Shown in pieces: positions 10,300 through 18,613 of a stretch of 64,000 bases of DNA; position 1 is the stretch's first letter; each line of letters begins with the position of its first letter. Source of the DNA: Bacillus sp. ISL-37 (GTDB lineage: Bacteria > Bacillota > Bacilli > Bacillales > Cytobacillaceae); assembly GCF_018613315.1 (NCBI RefSeq), contig NZ_JAGGQL010000016.1:62001-126000 (forward strand), given 5' to 3'. The notes beneath the pieces are model-generated. The model did no database searches. It was not told the DNA's origin and worked only from the letters and a program-made list of their open reading frames with translations. The translations under genes and the position numbers were made by a program.

Positions 10300-11040
10300 T
10301 TACATCATGATCCCGCCATCAACATGAAGAGTCGTGCCGTTTACATATTTGGATTCATCCGAGGCGAGGAACAAATAGGCATTGGCTATGTCCTCTGGCA
10401 AACCGAGCCTGCCAAGCGGGACAAGCATTTTCATTTGTTCAATCACTTTGTCTGGTACTGCGGCGGTCATACCCGTTTCGATGAAACCTGGCGCTACAGC
10501 GTTGACATTGATGCCTTTGCGGCCAAGTTCCTTCGCCCATGTTTTCGTCATCCCGACGACTCCGGCTTTTGTTGCTGCGTAGTTTGTCTGTCCCACGTTG
10601 CCATATATGCCGGAAACGGATGATGTATTGATGATTCTCCCTGAACCTTGCTGAACCATCGCTGGCACAACCGCCTGGGCGCAATTGAATACGCCGGTCA
10701 GGTTGACATCAACGACTTTTTGAAAGTCCTCTGCCGAAAGCTTATGAAGCATCCCATCCCTGGTGATGCCTGCATTATTTATTAAAATATCAATTTTGCC
10801 AAAGTGTCCTAAAACGTTTTGGGCCAACGAGTCTACGCTGGTCCTATCGGCAACATTCACCTGAAAAAAAGCGACGTCATATCCCTCAGCTGACAGTTCA
10901 GCTGCACGCTCCGATCCTGTCTCCTCATCAAAGTCAGCCATCGCAACCCTGGCACCTTCACGGGCAAAAGTCTTTGCAGCAGCAAGCCCAATTCCGTTGG
11001 CTGCACCTGTAATAATCGCTACCTTGTCTTTCAATCTCAT
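10300..11040 (-). CDS. SDR-family 3-oxoacyl reductase (FabG/PhaB-like)
   Basis: This is a 246-residue short-chain dehydrogenase. The NAD(P)-binding motif TGAANGIG lies at residues 11-18, then NNAG near 88, a catalytic Ser in NTSSVSG and YAATK supplying Tyr and Lys. The C-terminus ending VDGGIMM is typical of FabG-like 3-oxoacyl-ACP or acetoacetyl-CoA reductases. It is the last gene of the operon, 12 bp after the alpha/beta hydrolase. The housekeeping fabG normally sits in the fab cluster, so this copy more likely reduces a beta-keto intermediate made by the neighbouring ketosynthase-like enzyme (inference). Confidence 0.9.
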   Translation of the reverse strand: MRLKDKVAIITGAANGIGLAAAKTFAREGARVAMADFDEETGSERAAELSAEGYDVAFFQVNVADRTSVDSLAQNVLGHFGKIDILINNAGITRDGMLHKLSAEDFQKVVDVNLTGVFNCAQAVVPAMVQQGSGRIINTSSVSGIYGNVGQTNYAATKAGVVGMTKTWAKELGRKGINVNAVAPGFIETGMTAAVPDKVIEQMKMLVPLGRLGLPEDIANAYLFLASDESKYVNGTTLHVDGGIMM

Positions 11041-11052
11041 AAATACACCTTC

Positions 11053-11955
11053 CTACTCTGCTAAAAATCCTTCGATATGCTGCAATAGCTGGTCCAGGTC
11101 ATCCACTAATGGCGAATGGCCGCAATTTTTCATTCCCACAAACTTTGCCCGCCCTGCAAAATCCTCGATAATTTCTTCTGCCATTCTTTTAGTGACAACA
11201 AGATCCCGGTCACCGCGGAGTACAAGCACAGGAATCTGGATATCCTTTACCTGGTCTGTTCCATCCTTCAACCCATTATTTAAAGAACTGATGTTAAAAG
11301 TATTAAGAGAATGGTAGACTTCAGCCAAGTTACGCTGTGTCAGCATATCATCAACATACTCATCATAATGCCGTTCATCCGGCTGACGATCGGTATAAAT
11401 CAACATATTCCACATTGCCTTTAAAAATCCTCTATTATGCTGGTCATAGGCCGTCTGGACGGCAACCGTTTTACCAGTATCCGCTTTTACATCCTCATAA
11501 GTAACCAGCCGGTTATTTACATCTGGCAGACCCTCTGCACTAGTCCCGAAGAACGGATATCCTCTCGTTGATGCTGATGCGAGCAGCACAAGTTTTTCAC
11601 AATAACCTGGATAATCAGCGGCGAATTGCATCCCTACTGCTCCTCCCGTCGACCAGCCAACAAGTGCAAACTCCTTCAACCCAATTTCATCTACAAACAA
11701 CTTTACATCATCAGAAAAACCCTTGATGGACATGATTGGCTTATGATAGCTGGACTCACCAAATCCCCTCAGGTCAACCGCAAAAATTTTATATTCAGGG
11801 TCAATCCTGTCAATCAACAGGTCCCAGTGTTTGGATGATGTCATGTTGCCGTGGATCAATAGAACATTTTTGGTTCCGCCATCCCGTTCCCTATACGCGA
11901 TGGTTTCCCCATTCTGCAAATCAACTTTCTTCAATTCCACTGCTGTTTTTTCCAT
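11053..11955 (-). CDS. alpha/beta-fold hydrolase
   Basis: A 300-residue hydrolase starting MEKTAVELKKVDLQNG. It has an oxyanion-loop HGNMTSS, the nucleophile elbow GWSTGG (serine nucleophile), an acid in LRGDRDLV and a catalytic His in GHSPLVDD near the C-terminus. The ATG overlaps the TAA of the ketosynthase gene by one base (TAATG), indicating translational coupling, and GGGAAAGGGTG lies upstream. Family members are esterases, thioesterases or C-C hydrolases. Its tight coupling to a FabH-like enzyme suggests action on the same acyl thioester or ester (inference). There is no signal peptide, so it is cytoplasmic. Confidence 0.87.
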   Translation of the reverse strand: MEKTAVELKKVDLQNGETIAYRERDGGTKNVLLIHGNMTSSKHWDLLIDRIDPEYKIFAVDLRGFGESSYHKPIMSIKGFSDDVKLFVDEIGLKEFALVGWSTGGAVGMQFAADYPGYCEKLVLLASASTRGYPFFGTSAEGLPDVNNRLVTYEDVKADTGKTVAVQTAYDQHNRGFLKAMWNMLIYTDRQPDERHYDEYVDDMLTQRNLAEVYHSLNTFNISSLNNGLKDGTDQVKDIQIPVLVLRGDRDLVVTKRMAEEIIEDFAGRAKFVGMKNCGHSPLVDDLDQLLQHIEGFLAE

Positions 11956-12971
11956 TACAGCACACCCTTTCCCCAACGAATGGTTGTTGCGCCCCATGCA
12001 TAGCCTATCCCTGCACTGACAAGAACAGCTACATCCCCGTCCTTCAATTTCCCTGCCTTTTCTGCAAGTTCCAGCGACAGGATCTGGTCAATCTGTCCAA
12101 TATGACCATAGTCTTCGAGGTAGATAGAGTTTTCTTCCGTAAGCCCTAGCTCCCTCAATACAAAATCATGTGCCGACCGCTTCATGTGTAACATCCCGAC
12201 GTAAGAGATATCTTTTTCGGAAAACCCGCTTTTTTCAACGGACCGAGAGATGACCTTCAGGAAATTAGCCATTGACTTTTGCTCGAGCCGTTCTTTCATT
12301 CCCTGGGGATCGAGAACATCAAGCTGGTACAGACCTCGCTCCAGGTTCTCTGCTGAAATCGGATTTTTTGTCCCGCCGGCAACCACGACGACATCCTCGG
12401 AAAAAGACCCATCCGTAATTATTTCTGTTTCCAGCAGCACGTTCTCCTGATGGCCCTTTTGCAATAAAATTGCACCGCCACCGGCCCCGAGATTGTACAT
12501 GAACCGTGTTCTCGGATTCTGGTAATCTATGAAATCACCATTGCGATAACCTCCAGCGAGGAGGACGGTATTGATCGCCGAATCAGAGAGCATCATCCCT
12601 TTGGCAAGCTTCAGGGCCATCACTGTCGTTCCGCATCTTAATGCCGTGTCAAAGGCCCAGGCATTCCTTGCACCGATTTCCTCCTGCAGCTTGATTCCGG
12701 CTGTCCATAATGGATACTCCTTGTATTCCTCACCAATATAGATGACGAGGTCGATGTCCAGTGGATCAATGTTTGCTTTTTCCAATGCAATTCTCGCAGC
12801 TCTGATTCCCATCTCACATGTATGGTCACCTGGACCAGGCACCGGCTTTTTCTTGATTCCCATCTTTTCTTCCACAACTTCTTCAGGAATTCCTGCCAAA
12901 TGAGCAATTTCCGCTCCTGTGACGTAGTTTTCAGGAAGGTAGATTCCCGTACTGACAATACCAATCTGCAT
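11955..12971 (-). CDS. FabH-like 3-oxoacyl-ACP synthase III family protein with Cys-His-His site
   Basis: A 338-residue thiolase-fold enzyme of the KAS III type, starting MQIGIVSTGIYLPENY. The nucleophile aligns at Cys113 in FDTALRCGTT. The His is His262 in MLHMKRSAH. The position that is Asn in FabH (YGN) reads His290 in DYGHIGQ, so the triad is Cys-His-His. It is therefore unlikely to be housekeeping FabH. The start at 12971 follows AAAGGAGGG. An open frame continues upstream to 13235, but only through the inserted repeat element, so I reject that extension. The gene lies between transport genes and a hydrolase/SDR pair, implying a role in making or breaking a beta-keto acyl-CoA. Confidence 0.85.
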   Translation of the reverse strand: MQIGIVSTGIYLPENYVTGAEIAHLAGIPEEVVEEKMGIKKKPVPGPGDHTCEMGIRAARIALEKANIDPLDIDLVIYIGEEYKEYPLWTAGIKLQEEIGARNAWAFDTALRCGTTVMALKLAKGMMLSDSAINTVLLAGGYRNGDFIDYQNPRTRFMYNLGAGGGAILLQKGHQENVLLETEIITDGSFSEDVVVVAGGTKNPISAENLERGLYQLDVLDPQGMKERLEQKSMANFLKVISRSVEKSGFSEKDISYVGMLHMKRSAHDFVLRELGLTEENSIYLEDYGHIGQIDQILSLELAEKAGKLKDGDVAVLVSAGIGYAWGATTIRWGKGVL

Positions 12972-12989
12972 CTTCTTCCCTCCTTTTTG

Positions 12990-13179
12990 AAAGGCTGTTT
13001 TCGTAAAGATTGTTGTTAAAATCCTAAAGCCGATTTTAACGTGATAAAAAGTCATTTTGTAGGTCGGTATTAAGTGTGCAAGCTCTTTTCTCAAAAAAAG
13101 TTTTAATTTTATGAAAAAACATAGATCATTCAATCCTATTTTGTAGTCATTAGCAACAAAGTCTGAGAAAAGAGCCTTT
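12990..13179. mobile_element. MITE-like element A (190 bp, inverted ends)
   Basis: Ends are inverted copies: AAAGGCTGTTTTCGTAAAG on one side and, reverse-complemented, AAAGGCTCTTTTCTCAGAC on the other, both running into TTGTTG. It has no open frame of its own and is closely related to element B at 32541. It lies inside the liv operon, 19 bp upstream of the ketosynthase start and just ahead of that gene's ribosome-binding site. No clear target duplication is visible. Confidence 0.72.
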
Positions 13180-13218
13180 AAAAAACGCATGCACTGGAGT
13201 TGGACAGTAAAACTAACT

Positions 13219-13398
13219 CTATGAATCTCCAACAATTTCTTTAATAAATTCCATTGCCGACTCTACGGAATCAAACACAGCTTCCTTTTCTTCCTGCACA
13301 TATGTTACCTTGACTCTCCAGTATTTTCTGCCGCTGTCCATTTCGATGTCCGCGAGCTGGAAACGAAGTACGAATGAAGTAACTTGCTTTGTTTCCAT
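13219..13398 (-). CDS. small conserved hypothetical protein (59 aa)
   Basis: A soluble 59-residue protein (METKQVTSFVLRFQLADIEM...) with beta-rich N-terminal and helical C-terminal composition. Its ATG overlaps the livM stop by one base (GTGATGG), with GGGAG upstream, so it is translationally coupled to livM. It belongs to the liv/ketosynthase operon and is followed by MITE-like element A. I do not recognise the family. Operon membership suggests a subunit or accessory role in the pathway, but nothing in the sequence proves it. Confidence 0.65.
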   Translation of the reverse strand: METKQVTSFVLRFQLADIEMDSGRKYWRVKVTYVQEEKEAVFDSVESAMEFIKEIVGDS

Positions 13399-14408
13399 CA
13401 CGAATCTCCCTGGCTGACAGTCTCTGATTCAACCGGAACTGAAGCTTTCTTTTTCTTTCTGAATTTCAGTTTTTGCAAGGTTCCGACGATGCCCATTGGG
13501 AAGAACATGACTGCAAGGATATAAATGATGCCGAAAAAGATGATCCATCTCTCGAAAATCCAGTGAACCTTTGCCAGTTCTGTCAGCCAGTGATGGGAAA
13601 ACTCGATGATTCCCGCGCCGATGATTGCTCCGACAAGCGTCCCGACTCCGCCAATGATGGTCATCAGCAAGGCATCAAGTGTGATATCCATTGTAAAAAC
13701 ACTCGTGTTAACGAACCTTAAGGAAACAGCATATAAAATCCCCGCGATACCTGCGATGACTCCTGATACGACACTGGCAATGATTTTATACTGCAAAACG
13801 CTGTACCCGAGCGATTCTGTCCGCTGTTCATTTTCCCTGATGGCCTGGAGTACTCTTCCGAGTGGGGAATTGGTGAATCTTTTTAATAAAATGAAGACAA
13901 TGACCATCGAACCAAGGCAGATCAGGTAAAAGTCTGTCCGGTCCTTCAGGAAGTCCGGTACCCTGAACGTGAAGCCATCATTTCCATAAGTAACAGTGCG
14001 CCATTTTTCAGCGAGTACTAAAAACAATCCGGCGAATGCCATCGTCAGCATCGCATAAAAATGACTTTTTAGCCGCAATGTCAGCAGTCCGACGAAATAA
14101 CTTACCACAGCAGTAAGCAAGATCGTGACAAGAACAGCCAGCAGAAAGTAGCTTGTTTCTGGTTCGAATTTTTTCATAAAGACACCAACCGTGTAAGCCC
14201 CGATGCCAAAGAACATCGCATGGCCGAACGAGACGATGCCCGTGTAACCGAGCAGGATGTCATAGCTCATGGCCAATACAGCAAAAATGAACACCTGGGA
14301 GAGAAGGATGAGCAAGCTTCTTGAATCGTAGACAAAAGGAAGCACAGCCAAGAACCCGGCGACAAGCAAATATAAGATGTTCATGCGATTTGAAAACATT
14401 CTTGTCAT
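13398..14408 (-). CDS. livM: branched-chain amino acid-type ABC transporter permease LivM
   Basis: A 336-residue permease with about 10 membrane segments and the LivM/LivH loop ESLGYSVLQYKIIASVVSG. The C-terminal tail is basic and then acidic. It begins MTRMFSNRMN after GGGGTGAGGAGAGG, 7 bp after livH. It pairs with LivH as the heterodimeric channel of a HAAT-family importer. Such systems also import amides, urea and aromatic or aliphatic acids, so the substrate need not be leucine; the acyl-CoA enzymes in the operon point to a carboxylic acid (inference). Confidence 0.92.
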   Translation of the reverse strand: MTRMFSNRMNILYLLVAGFLAVLPFVYDSRSLLILLSQVFIFAVLAMSYDILLGYTGIVSFGHAMFFGIGAYTVGVFMKKFEPETSYFLLAVLVTILLTAVVSYFVGLLTLRLKSHFYAMLTMAFAGLFLVLAEKWRTVTYGNDGFTFRVPDFLKDRTDFYLICLGSMVIVFILLKRFTNSPLGRVLQAIRENEQRTESLGYSVLQYKIIASVVSGVIAGIAGILYAVSLRFVNTSVFTMDITLDALLMTIIGGVGTLVGAIIGAGIIEFSHHWLTELAKVHWIFERWIIFFGIIYILAVMFFPMGIVGTLQKLKFRKKKKASVPVESETVSQGDS

Positions 14409-14415
14409 CCTCTCC

Positions 14416-15276
14416 TCACCCCTTTGCCCCGAATAAGCCCTGTGGCCTGAAAATCAATACGACTGCCATCAGCAGCATATTAGCTGCAAGCGCCAGGTCT
14501 GGTACATAATAGGCCATGAATGAACCTGACAATCCAACCAGAATTGCGGCCATCACCGAGCCTGTAAAGCTTCCCATTCCACCAATGACCACTACGATGA
14601 ACGCGAGGATCGCGAACTCCATGCCCATATCTGCATAAATCACGCCAGAATATGGCCCTAGCAGCATCCCTCCCAGAGCAGCCATGCCAGCTCCAATCAT
14701 GAAAACGAACATGAATACTCTCTGGATATTGACTCCTAGTGATTGGACCATTTCCTTGTTCATGACCCCTGCGCGAACGACTAAACCAATCTTTGTCTTT
14801 TTCAGCAGGTATTGTACAGTGAGGAATACAGCAAATCCTACGGCAATGATGAAAACCCGGTATTTGATGATGATGATCCCGCCAAACTCCCAGCTGCCCG
14901 AAAGGTAATCAGGGGTTACCGCTGAAATCTGGTTAGGTCCCCAGACCACTTTTAACATCTCCGATAAAACAAGCATCAAGCCAAGCGTGATCAATATTTG
15001 CTGCACATGGTTGCCGTAAACAGGTTTAATGATCCATCGCTCAGTTACAATTCCGAGGATCATGCCAGTAAGGATGGCACCGATGATCCCAATAAAAAAG
15101 CTTCCTGTCGAGGTATAAATCCAAATGCCACTGTACGCGCCCCAGGCAAACAATCCACCATGGGCAAAGTTTAGTACATCCATCAAGCCAAAAATCAAAG
15201 TAAGGCCGGCTGCCAGAAGGAAGATCAGCATTCCCGTGGCAAGACCGTTAAGGCTCAAGTTAATCAAAACATCCAC
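14416..15276 (-). CDS. livH: branched-chain amino acid-type ABC transporter permease LivH
   Basis: A 286-residue permease with about eight hydrophobic segments, starting MDVLINLSLNGLATGM from a GTG at 15276 behind GGGGGAAGC. The family features are the N-terminal GLTLIFGLMDVLNFAHGG segment and the late loop VIGGMGSFTGSV. It partners LivM in the importer and is driven by LivG and LivF, encoded just upstream in transcription order. The gap to livF is 17 bp, so the genes are co-transcribed. Confidence 0.92.
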   Translation of the reverse strand: MDVLINLSLNGLATGMLIFLLAAGLTLIFGLMDVLNFAHGGLFAWGAYSGIWIYTSTGSFFIGIIGAILTGMILGIVTERWIIKPVYGNHVQQILITLGLMLVLSEMLKVVWGPNQISAVTPDYLSGSWEFGGIIIIKYRVFIIAVGFAVFLTVQYLLKKTKIGLVVRAGVMNKEMVQSLGVNIQRVFMFVFMIGAGMAALGGMLLGPYSGVIYADMGMEFAILAFIVVVIGGMGSFTGSVMAAILVGLSGSFMAYYVPDLALAANMLLMAVVLIFRPQGLFGAKG

Positions 15277-15293
15277 TTTTGCTTCCCCCTATC

Positions 15294-16001
15294 CTACGCA
15301 ATGCCGAGATATTTACGTCTCATTTCTTCATCCTCACGAAGGAGATTCATTGATCCGTTCGAAACCGTCCTGCCATCGTCAATGATGTAAAAGCTATCGC
15401 CAATCGTGCTGGCCATCATGAAGTTTTGTTCTACAAGGATGATTGTCGTTTTATCCTTCATTTGCTGGATGGATTCCATCACCTTCTCGACAACGATCGG
15501 TGCAAGGCCTTTGCTCGGTTCATCGATCAAGAGCAGTTCATTGTCATTGACATATGCTCTTGCGATAGAAAGCATCTGCTTCTGGCCGCCGCTCAAAAGC
15601 CCGCCGGGTTTTTTCCAGAACTTTTTCAAATCAGGAAAAAGATCAAGAATCCAATCCAGTCGCTGTTGGGTCTCATCGTTCTCTTTTTTGACTGCCACCT
15701 TGATATTTTCTTCGACAGTCAGGCCAGCAAAAATCCCCTGATCTTCTGGAACATATCCGATTCCTTTATTTGCAATCGAATAAGTTGGCAAACTCTTGAT
15801 TTCTTCTTCTTTAAATAAAACAGAACCTTTAGCAGCGGGGTTCAGGCCCATGATCGTTCTGAGTGTAGTCGTTTTACCGGCACCATTTCGGCCCAGCAGC
15901 ACAGTAACCTCTCCTCTCGGCACTTCAAATGAGATACCTTGAAGAATATGATACTGGCCAATGAATGTCTCAACCTGCTCAAGCTTCAGCAGCGTGCTCA
16001 C
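15294..16001 (-). CDS. livF: ABC transporter ATP-binding protein LivF
   Basis: A 235-residue ATPase with Walker A GRNGAGKTT, signature LLSGGQKQML, Walker B LLLIDEPSKGLAP and switch His in ILVEQNF context. The start is a GTG at 16001 preceded by AGGAGG, inside the last 23 bp of livG. This gives a coding overlap and probable coupling. It energises the LivHM channel together with LivG. The short LivF-type C-terminus (no regulatory domain) fits the family. Confidence 0.93.
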   Translation of the reverse strand: MSTLLKLEQVETFIGQYHILQGISFEVPRGEVTVLLGRNGAGKTTTLRTIMGLNPAAKGSVLFKEEEIKSLPTYSIANKGIGYVPEDQGIFAGLTVEENIKVAVKKENDETQQRLDWILDLFPDLKKFWKKPGGLLSGGQKQMLSIARAYVNDNELLLIDEPSKGLAPIVVEKVMESIQQMKDKTTIILVEQNFMMASTIGDSFYIIDDGRTVSNGSMNLLREDEEMRRKYLGIA

Positions 16002-16752
16002 TATGCAAACCTCCTAAATAGGCAGACTGGACCGTTTCATTTTTCATGATTTCCTCTGGCGTACCATCAGCAAGCAGGGCGCCATTGAACAGGACCATGA
16101 TGGAATCAGAAAGATCCATGATCATGTCCATTTTGTGTTCAATCAAAATGATCGTCCGGTCACCGCGTTGTTTGATTTTCCTGATCACCTCGAGGATTGC
16201 CGGAACCTCTTCCAGTGACATACCTGCCGTCGGTTCATCGAGCAGCAGCACCTCAGTGTTCAGAGCAAGCAGCATGGCGATCTCCAGCTTCCTTTTCTCA
16301 CCATGGGCAAGGTTCCTTGCAAGTGCATCCTTCTTGTCATCGAGCAACACCAGCTTCAGCCACTCTTCTGCTTGCTCCTCAAATTTTTTAAAGGAACGAA
16401 AATGCCTGAGCATCTGGTAGCGGACTCCTTCATGTGACTGTACCGCAAGACGGACATTTTCCATCACTGTCAGATTGGGGAATACATTGGTAATCTGGAA
16501 GGACCGTCCAATTCCTGCCCTTGTTCTTTTAGTCGGGGAGAGCTTTGTGATGTCACTGCCTTTATACATGACCTGTCCTTTCGTCGGCGCAAGCTGCCCG
16601 CTCAACAGGTTGAAGAAAGTCGTTTTCCCGGCACCGTTCGGACCGATGATTGATTTGAAATGATTATGCGGGACTGAGATGCTGACAGAGTCTACAGCGG
16701 TATGGCCGCCAAATGTAATGCTAAGCTCTTTCGTCTCGATAATTGCCGTCAT
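15979..16752 (-). CDS. livG: ABC transporter ATP-binding protein LivG
   Basis: A 257-residue ATPase with Walker A GPNGAGKTT, signature NLAHGEKRKLE (the LivG variant) and Walker B LLLDEPTAGMS. ATG 16752 (MTAIIETKELSITFGG) follows AAAGGTGGTG; the in-frame upstream ATG at 16806 lacks a ribosome-binding site and enters the intergenic hairpin. The long spacer to livK contains a modular repeat and a hairpin, so the ATPases and permeases may be expressed below livK, as is usual for such operons. Confidence 0.93.
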   Translation of the reverse strand: MTAIIETKELSITFGGHTAVDSVSISVPHNHFKSIIGPNGAGKTTFFNLLSGQLAPTKGQVMYKGSDITKLSPTKRTRAGIGRSFQITNVFPNLTVMENVRLAVQSHEGVRYQMLRHFRSFKKFEEQAEEWLKLVLLDDKKDALARNLAHGEKRKLEIAMLLALNTEVLLLDEPTAGMSLEEVPAILEVIRKIKQRGDRTIILIEHKMDMIMDLSDSIMVLFNGALLADGTPEEIMKNETVQSAYLGGLHSEHAAEA

Positions 16753-16803
16753 GTACTTCACCACCTTTAATTCAATAACAACTAAGTAACGATTCACTAA
16801 AAG

Positions 16804-16841
16804 CATAATGAACTCCGGCTGAGTTACCGAAGTTCATTATG
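16804..16841 (-). terminator. intercistronic hairpin between livK and livG
   Basis: CATAATGAACT and AGTTCATTATG, each extended by CGG/CCG, form a long stem with a short loop. On the minus strand it is followed by CTTTTAG. It lies 52 bp upstream of the livG start and could act as a partial terminator or a stabiliser of livK mRNA. Confidence 0.55.
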
Positions 16842-16850
16842 TTATTTGGA

Positions 16851-17140
16851 GCGGAAGCGTCTTGGTCAGCCCCGACAAGCGCTGCCCGCCTATAACGCCA
16901 CGTCCTGTGGCTGGCGGGTCTAGCACATCGTGTGCCTCGGAGGGCCTGACGGTGAAGTCGTTCTTTGACTTCATTGGCAGGACCGAAATCGAAATGTATA
17001 GCCGACTGCCCAGAAACGTAGAAACTGGAGACTCCGACTAAGAAGCGCTCTTTGCTTCTGCCGGCGGAGTTGAAGTTTCGGAGTTTCTAGGAGGCGAAAC
17101 TAGACAAGCGACTCGAGGGGCTAGGCGCTGGAGCTGGACA
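16851..17140. repeat. modular intergenic repeat, copy 1
   Basis: It shares with the copies at 28224, 53630 and 63577 the blocks CCCCGACAAGCGCTG, a GCCCGCC...GGCGGGT hairpin, GTCTAGCACATCGTGTGC and GTGAAGTCG...GACTTCA with its loop. It ends in CTCGAGGGGCTAGGCGCTGG. This copy has an extra internal segment of about 100 bp. It lies just downstream of the livK stop codon (minus strand). Confidence 0.88.
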
Positions 17141-17177
17141 GTTCTCGAAGTGATTTTATACTTTTTTATTTTTCTTG

Positions 17178-18422
17178 TTAATTCCTGATTGGCGGAGCTG
17201 TTTCTTCTGGAGAGAGCTCACGGATCAGGACTGGAACTGGATAGTCAACTCCATCCTTTTTCTCCAGCTTGATTGCGTATAGTGCCTGGAGTGCCTGATG
17301 GTCTTCTTCCCGGAAGGTCATTTTTCCTTTTGGAGAATCAAAGCTCATTCCTTCCATTGTCTCGATCAATTTCTTGGAATCCGTGTCACCCTCAGTTTTC
17401 TTCAAAGCTTCGACAATTGCCATCGCAGCTGTCATGCCTCCTGGCGTAAACAAATCTGGAAGCTCACCGTTAAAGCGTTTTTTATGTTCATCAACTAGCC
17501 ATTTATTGACGTCATTTTGCGGAAGGTCATGATAATAAACAGTGAAGCCTTCCATGCCGACAAGTGGCTCCATCGTTGCAAGTGCTGCGATATCAGGAGC
17601 ACCAGTAGAGATTTTGATTCCTTTTTCCTGGACCTTCATGTCTGAAATCTGGTTCCAAGGTGAATTCGCGCCAGCCCATACGACAAATAAGTAATCCGGC
17701 TTCTGGTCGATGATCTTCTGGATGTTGGAAGTGAAATCAGTCGCAGCAGGATCTGCATATTCTTCATGAATGACTTCTGCACCAAGTTTTTCAGCTGCTT
17801 CTTTGAACGCTGCCACGCCATCACGTCCAAATGAATAATCAGGAGCAAGAGTCGCGATTTTTACGCCTTTCTTCGCGATTGCAGCGGCACCCGCAACAGC
17901 ATCCTGTGAAGAGTTACGCGCTGTGCGGAAAATAAATTCATTGAATTCAGAGCCTGTGATACTGTCTGCTACAGCCGGCTCGACGATCATGATTTTTTCA
18001 TATTCTTCAGCAAGCGGCAGAACTGCCAGAGTGTCACCTGAACTAGAAGAACCGACAAGGAAGTCTACTTCATCCTCTTCAAGCAGCTTCGTCGCTTTCT
18101 GGACAGCTACTTCCGGTTTCGTTTCTGTATCTTCAACAATGAATTCAATTTTACGTCCCGCCACTTCATTTGTTCCGTTAGTAGCGTATTCAAGTCCCAG
18201 CTCGAACCCGCGAAGTGTCTGCTTCCCATAAGCCTCAAGTCCGCCTGTTTGCGAAGCCAGGACACCAATCTTGATTGGTTCAGTGTTTTTCGGTTCATCT
18301 TTTCCGTCTTTCCCTTCCGTACCGCCTGACTTCTCTGTTCCCGATCCACTGCAGGCACTTGTAAACAAAAGGACCAAAATGAGCATAAATGATAAAACAA
18401 AATTCCGTTGACCAGCTTTCAT
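17178..18422 (-). CDS. livK: LivK-type substrate-binding lipoprotein
   Basis: A 414-residue periplasmic-binding-protein type I receptor for the LivFGHM importer. The N-terminus has a lipoprotein signal, with the lipobox LFTSAC giving a lipidated Cys at about residue 24. An acidic/Gly linker follows, then PIKIGVLASQTGGLEAYGK, the usual start of HAAT receptors. The ATG at 18422 follows GGGGGAAAGGAA. It is the first gene of the operon and carries the paired-heptamer promoter. The Gly/Ala-rich binding pocket does not identify the ligand. Confidence 0.93.
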   Translation of the reverse strand: MKAGQRNFVLSFMLILVLLFTSACSGSGTEKSGGTEGKDGKDEPKNTEPIKIGVLASQTGGLEAYGKQTLRGFELGLEYATNGTNEVAGRKIEFIVEDTETKPEVAVQKATKLLEEDEVDFLVGSSSSGDTLAVLPLAEEYEKIMIVEPAVADSITGSEFNEFIFRTARNSSQDAVAGAAAIAKKGVKIATLAPDYSFGRDGVAAFKEAAEKLGAEVIHEEYADPAATDFTSNIQKIIDQKPDYLFVVWAGANSPWNQISDMKVQEKGIKISTGAPDIAALATMEPLVGMEGFTVYYHDLPQNDVNKWLVDEHKKRFNGELPDLFTPGGMTAAMAIVEALKKTEGDTDSKKLIETMEGMSFDSPKGKMTFREEDHQALQALYAIKLEKKDGVDYPVPVLIRELSPEETAPPIRN

Positions 18423-18473
18423 TTCCTTTCCCCCTTTAAAATGGTGATTCCAAAGCCCACAAGCTTTGACATC

Positions 18474-18506
18474 ATCTTAAAAAACGCCAGTTACAAATGA
18501 GTTACA
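18474..18506 (-). promoter_or_regulatory. SARP-type promoter: paired TGTAACT heptamers and -10 of the liv operon
   Basis: Minus-strand heptamers TGTAACT lie at 18506-18500 and 18495-18489, 4 bp apart. TAAGAT at 18479-18474 follows 9 bp later. Predicted transcription start is near 18467, giving a leader of about 45 nt. The layout equals that of the acyl-CoA ligase promoter at 9470-9502. Confidence 0.75.
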
Positions 18507-18613
18507 ACAGGCTGAATATAATAAGGAGAGATTATTGAAGGTGAAAAATAGCTTAATATGAAACTAACAAGAGGCTGATTCCGTATAGAAAGATATTAAG
18601 GGGGACAATTCAG

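Noticed and set aside
12972-13235. N-terminal extension of the FabH-like protein
   Set aside because: The extra 88 codons run through MITE-like element A and lack homology to KAS III; a perfect ribosome-binding site precedes 12971.
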